From: Paenibacillus xylanexedens
Lineage (GTDB): Bacteria > Bacillota > Bacilli > Paenibacillales > Paenibacillaceae
Direction of reading: 5' to 3'
Length of the DNA: 64,000 nucleotides
Assembly (NCBI RefSeq): GCF_007676705.1
Contig: NZ_VEBF01000002.1
Coordinates: 744,001 to 808,000, forward strand
A model generated the notes under the pieces. That model was not told the origin of the DNA and did not search any database. It was given only the letters and a program-made list of their open reading frames with translations. Shown piece after piece: positions 61,028 to 64,000 of this stretch. Within the stretch, counting starts at the first letter, position 1; every line of letters starts with the position of its first letter. Both the position numbers and the translations under genes were made by a program.

Positions 61028-61585
61028 TTACGCACGGGAAGAGTATTTACCTTCACGTGTATCGATCAGGAGAACGTCACCTTCGTTAATGAACAAAGGA
61101 ACCTGTACGTTCAAACCTGTTTCTACTTTTGCATTTTTGGTAGCACCTTGTGCAGTGTTACCTTTAACGCTTGGCTCAGTCTCGATAACTTTCAACTCAA
61201 CGCTTGTTGGCAAGTCGATTCCGAGGATTTCACCTTGGTAGCTAACGATCTTAACGACCATGTTTTCTTTCAGGAAGTTCAATTCCCATTCCAGTTGATC
61301 ACTAGTCAATGTGAACTGATCATATGTTTCGTTATCCATGAACGTGTGCTCTGTACCACTTGCATACAGGTATGATACGCCACGGTTTTCGATGATCGCA
61401 CGACCAATGGTTTCGCCTGCACGGAATGTTTTTTCAACGGTGTTACCATTACGCAGGTTTTTCAATTTGGAACGTACGAAGGCAGCGCCTTTACCTGGTT
61501 TGACGTGTTGGAAATCAAGCACGGTATAGATATCGTTATCTACTTGCACGGTCAAGCCTGTTTTAAAATCGTTTACTGAAATCAC
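61028..61585 (-). CDS. efp: Elongation factor P
   Basis: A 185-residue EF-P: KOW-like domain I with the modification-site lysine Lys32 in [21 protein letters not shown], then OB domains II and III ([52 protein letters not shown]). It relieves ribosome stalling at polyproline. The GTG at 61585 has AGGAGG 9 nt upstream; the frame extends 85 codons further through the repeat at 61620, which is not coding. Confidence 0.96.
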   Translation of the reverse strand: MISVNDFKTGLTVQVDNDIYTVLDFQHVKPGKGAAFVRSKLKNLRNGNTVEKTFRAGETIGRAIIENRGVSYLYASGTEHTFMDNETYDQFTLTSDQLEWELNFLKENMVVKIVSYQGEILGIDLPTSVELKVIETEPSVKGNTAQGATKNAKVETGLNVQVPLFINEGDVLLIDTREGKYSSRA

Positions 61586-61619
61586 AAAAAATCCCTCCTG
61601 ATATGGTTGAAAAGTAGGT

Positions 61620-61882
61620 GATATAAGACGATGGGTTAATATAAAGATGAGTTCATCTACTCGGTGACTCTGTGCGACATGACCGTTTCGGATTCGGATC
61701 GTTCTTCCGATCGCTGTTGACTCCCCATTTTCATGATTACACTTACATAAGGTTGAAAATGGGAAGACAAAGGCGAACGCTGACGCTTCTTCTGAATCGA
61801 TTCCGTCCCCTTCACTGCGTTTGCGCTCGCATAGAATCAATCGTAGATATACATACCTCTATATTAAAAATCGTCTTATATC
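61620..61882 (+). repeat. Palindromic intergenic repeat, copy D
   Basis: A 263-bp element with inverted ends GATATAAGACGATGGGTTAA and the complement of AAAAATCGTCTTATATC. The inner hallmark AGGCGAACGCTGACGCTTCTTC and CGATCGCTGTTGACTCCCC match copies A-C less closely, so it is the most diverged copy. It lies between papA and efp, which share a strand and are adjacent in B. subtilis. Confidence 0.75.
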
Positions 61883-61897
61883 CCTGGTGGCTGTAAT

Positions 61898-62971
61898 TTA
61901 GCCGATTACGGTGAACTTCTTGTCCGACTTCGTGAGAATATGAATACCCGTCTCGGTAATCACTACGTCATCCTCGATACGCACGCCGCCAAGTCCGTCA
62001 ATATATATACCCGGTTCAACGGTAACAACCATACCCGGTTTCAATACATCGTCGCTAAGCTTGGACAAGCGAGGAGCTTCGTGAACTTCCATGCCCAGAC
62101 CGTGGCCTGTGCTGTGTCCGAACTGATCTCCATATCCGTGACCTGCAATGATATCACGAGCCAGTGCATCTGCTTCCCGTCCGGTCATGCCCGGTTTCAG
62201 GTTCTCCAGCGTATGTAACTGAGCTTCCAGTACAATGTCATAAATTTTGCGCAGTTCAGGTACAGGTGTGCCTGTTGCAATGGTACGTGTCAGATCTGAA
62301 CAGTATCCGTCCAAAAGTGCACCAAAGTCAAATGTAATTAACTCATTTTGACCGATGACCTTGCTACTCGCTACACCGTGAGGCATAGCAGAACGTTCAC
62401 CCGATGCTACAATCGTGTCGAACGAAGAGGACGTTGCTCCATGTTTACGCATGAAAAACTCCATCTCCAGATCCACTTCACGCTCTGTCATGCCTGGTTT
62501 TGCAAACTGCAACACGTGGCTGAACGTGGCATCCGCCAAATCTGCTGCTCTCTGCATAACCGCAATCTCGTCTTGATCCTTGAACATGCGAAGTTGTTCC
62601 ACAATCCCGGATACAGCTTTCAGTTCGATAGATTGAAGTGCTTCAGCATAAGCGGAATGCGTGCCGAATGTGACACTATCCTGCTCGAAGCCCACTTCTT
62701 TGATATTCGCGGATGTCAGCAATTCGCGCACCGTATCCATCGGCTTAGCTCCATGCTCCACAACGGTAAATCCTTTGGCTTGCTGAGGCGCTTGTGACAT
62801 ATAACGGAAATCAGTCAGCAAATATGCATCCTGTTCCGTAATCAGCACATATCCCGCAGAGCCTGTAAAGCCCGTCATATAACGACGGTTAATCGGGTTT
62901 GTAATCAGCATTGCTGTGAGTTCACGCTCACGCATGGCTTCACGCAACTTATTTACTCGTTTGTTTTCCAT
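61898..62971 (-). CDS. papA: Xaa-Pro peptidase (M24 family, YqhT type)
   Basis: A 357-residue metallopeptidase. The N-terminal creatinase-like domain is followed by the pita-bread catalytic domain with metal ligands in [49 protein letters not shown] and VRIEDDVV. It removes residues N-terminal to proline. AAGAAGGG precedes the ATG at 62971. Upstream of efp as in B. subtilis. Confidence 0.93.
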   Translation of the reverse strand: MENKRVNKLREAMRERELTAMLITNPINRRYMTGFTGSAGYVLITEQDAYLLTDFRYMSQAPQQAKGFTVVEHGAKPMDTVRELLTSANIKEVGFEQDSVTFGTHSAYAEALQSIELKAVSGIVEQLRMFKDQDEIAVMQRAADLADATFSHVLQFAKPGMTEREVDLEMEFFMRKHGATSSSFDTIVASGERSAMPHGVASSKVIGQNELITFDFGALLDGYCSDLTRTIATGTPVPELRKIYDIVLEAQLHTLENLKPGMTGREADALARDIIAGHGYGDQFGHSTGHGLGMEVHEAPRLSKLSDDVLKPGMVVTVEPGIYIDGLGGVRIEDDVVITETGIHILTKSDKKFTVIG

Positions 62972-63010
62972 CGGTAACCCTTCTTTCTCTCACATTCCCG
63001 GGTTCCCGGC

Positions 63011-63454
63011 TCAGGTTTGTTTGTCCAGATGACGCACAAGAGCCAGCAATCCCAGTTCATAGCTTACTTCGCCAAATCCGGCAATCTGCCCGATTGTTTC
63101 CGCTGCAATCACTGAATGATGTCTGAACGCTTCGCGTGCATGAATGTTGGATAGATGTACTTCCACTGTAGGGACTTTTACAGCATTGATTGCATCACGT
63201 ATAGCATAGCTATAGTGGGTAAATGCTCCGGCATTCAATATCAGCCCGTCTGCTTCACCTAACGCTGCATGAATGCGGTCAATGATGTCCCCTTCATGGT
63301 TCGATTGATAAAAAGCGATGGAGACGCCAAGTTCATCAGCCTGTCTGCGAATTTTGTCCTCAATATCCTTCAGACTAAGCGTTCCATAGATGCCCGGCTC
63401 ACGTACTCCAAGCATGTTCAGGTTCGGACCATTGATCACAATAATTCGTTTCAT
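63011..63454 (-). CDS. aroQ: 3-dehydroquinate dehydratase, type II
   Basis: A 147-residue enzyme with the start motif INGPNLNMLGVREPGIYG (catalytic Tyr), FYQSNHEGDIIDRIH, LNAGAFTHYSYAIRDAI and the VEVHLSNIHAREAFRHHS motif with the catalytic His. It dehydrates 3-dehydroquinate in the shikimate pathway. The ATG at 63454 follows GGTGGAG; a start ten codons upstream is less likely. Confidence 0.96.
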   Translation of the reverse strand: MKRIIVINGPNLNMLGVREPGIYGTLSLKDIEDKIRRQADELGVSIAFYQSNHEGDIIDRIHAALGEADGLILNAGAFTHYSYAIRDAINAVKVPTVEVHLSNIHAREAFRHHSVIAAETIGQIAGFGEVSYELGLLALVRHLDKQT

Positions 63455-63530
63455 CGCTGCTCCACCCTCTCTGCAAATAACCATCTGCTATTTTAACACA
63501 GGCATTGCCGGATTGAGAAGCTTTTTTGCG

Positions 63531-64000
63531 CTATGCCCCCGCTTGCTCTGGCTCGCGTTTGCGTTCGTCCGTGTACTCCATGGCTACCGTGTAACCAATG
63601 AACAGCCCCCATAGCAAAAAGAAACAGAGTTCCGTGATGATCGAATCCCACGTTAAACCGTTCAGAGGCTTCATCATCCCGAGTTTCGGCCCTACCAGTA
63701 CAAAGAGAATCAGCCACCAGACAATTCCATACACCATGCCGGGTAAAGGCCCTTTTAATTTTCTAATCGTGAACGTGTAGAGCAAAGAAGCCAAGATGGA
63801 AAAAACGATAAAAAACAACCAGCCTGTTAAATGCCCAGCTGCGGTATATATATATTCATGTTTGAAAAAAGGCTCGGCCAGAAATCCCACCGGCACAATC
63901 GTAAAATGCAGCAGATAGAATAGCCAGTGTAGCCCACCCCAGATAAACCCGGCAAAGAAGCCAAGCTCTAATGCAAAGGAAAATGGCTTGGTATAATAGT
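63531..64000 (-). CDS. yqhR: YqhR-like membrane protein (C-terminal part, cut by window edge)
   Basis: About 156 codons are visible, open through the right edge. The visible part starts inside a membrane segment (LELGFFAGFIWGGLHWLFYLLHF), then GFLAEPFFKHEYIYTAAGHL and three more helices, ending in an acidic/basic tail EPEQAGA. The order yqhR-aroQ-papA-efp is that of B. subtilis. Function unknown; the true start lies outside the window. Confidence 0.87.
   Translation of the reverse strand, partial: YYTKPFSFALELGFFAGFIWGGLHWLFYLLHFTIVPVGFLAEPFFKHEYIYTAAGHLTGWLFFIVFSILASLLYTFTIRKLKGPLPGMVYGIVWWLILFVLVGPKLGMMKPLNGLTWDSIITELCFFLLWGLFIGYTVAMEYTDERKREPEQAGA

Noticed and set aside
61586..61840. Extended 270-codon form of EF-P
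   Set aside because: The extra 85 codons run through repeat copy D; the GTG at 61585 has a strong ribosome site and gives the family length.

Overview
This window is from an endospore-forming member of the Bacillales, most likely a Paenibacillus. It holds nearly all of the sporulation genes that flank spo0A and spoIIIA in Bacillus subtilis (spoIIAA-AB-sigF, spoVAA/AB/AF, spoIIM, spoIVB, spo0A, spoIIIAA-AH, dacF, mciZ), together with housekeeping genes in the same relative order: ribD, ppiB, lysA, pnp, xerD, yqzK, fur, nudF, bkd, recN, argR, tlyA, dxs, ispA, xseBA, folD, nusB, accCB, efp, papA, aroQ, yqhR. Almost everything is on the minus strand. I see no prophage, IS element, CRISPR array, tRNA or rRNA gene.

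Layout, left to right. 1-2340: start of ribD behind an FMN riboswitch and attenuator, then an unrecognised 437-residue gene. 2450-7330: ppiB, lysA and a short spoVAF-AB-AA cluster. 7370-9720: a palindromic repeat and an AraC-regulator/EamA-transporter pair that split the sporulation block. 9800-12700: sigF-spoIIAB-spoIIAA behind a clear sigma-H promoter, and dacF. 12950-18900: pnp, xerD, yqzK, fur, spoIIM, an EndoQ-like nuclease, nudF and a 44-codon mciZ. 19000-26400: an M20 peptidase, a Prli42-like miniprotein, lipB and a complete branched-chain 2-oxoacid dehydrogenase operon. 26600-30100: small membrane and unknown proteins plus thymidine kinase. 30500-33850: a Fur-box-rich iron region with a ferredoxin-NADP reductase and an AraC regulator joined in frame to a siderophore-binding lipoprotein. 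34270-38900: a FlxA-like protein, a GGDEF protein, spo0A and spoIVB. 39000-52560: recN-argR-tlyA-dxs and the accB-accC-asp23-amaP-nusB-folD-xseA-xseB-ispA run. 52700-58490: the spoIIIA operon behind a sigma-E-like promoter. 58750-64000: comB, lysC with an internal start, efp, papA, aroQ and the truncated yqhR.

How it fits together. Spo0A and sigma-H would start sporulation. SpoIIAA/AB/sigma-F then act in the forespore and SpoIIIA/SpoIVB/SpoIIM form the intercompartmental channel and signalling set. MciZ would block FtsZ in the mother cell, and SpoVA proteins would handle dipicolinic acid. Fur is encoded here, and three look-alike 21-nt Fur boxes control the iron region.

The most unusual points are: (1) the AraC-lipoprotein open frame with a promoter, Fur box, Shine-Dalgarno and lipobox embedded in it; (2) a family of four palindromic elements of about 210-260 bp in the same orientation, each between the 3' end of one gene and the 5' end of the next; (3) an XerD whose segment just before the catalytic tyrosine departs from the family; and (4) a three-hairpin leader between accC and asp23. 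Start codons were chosen by Shine-Dalgarno spacing and family length. All functional statements are from reading the sequence, without database searches.
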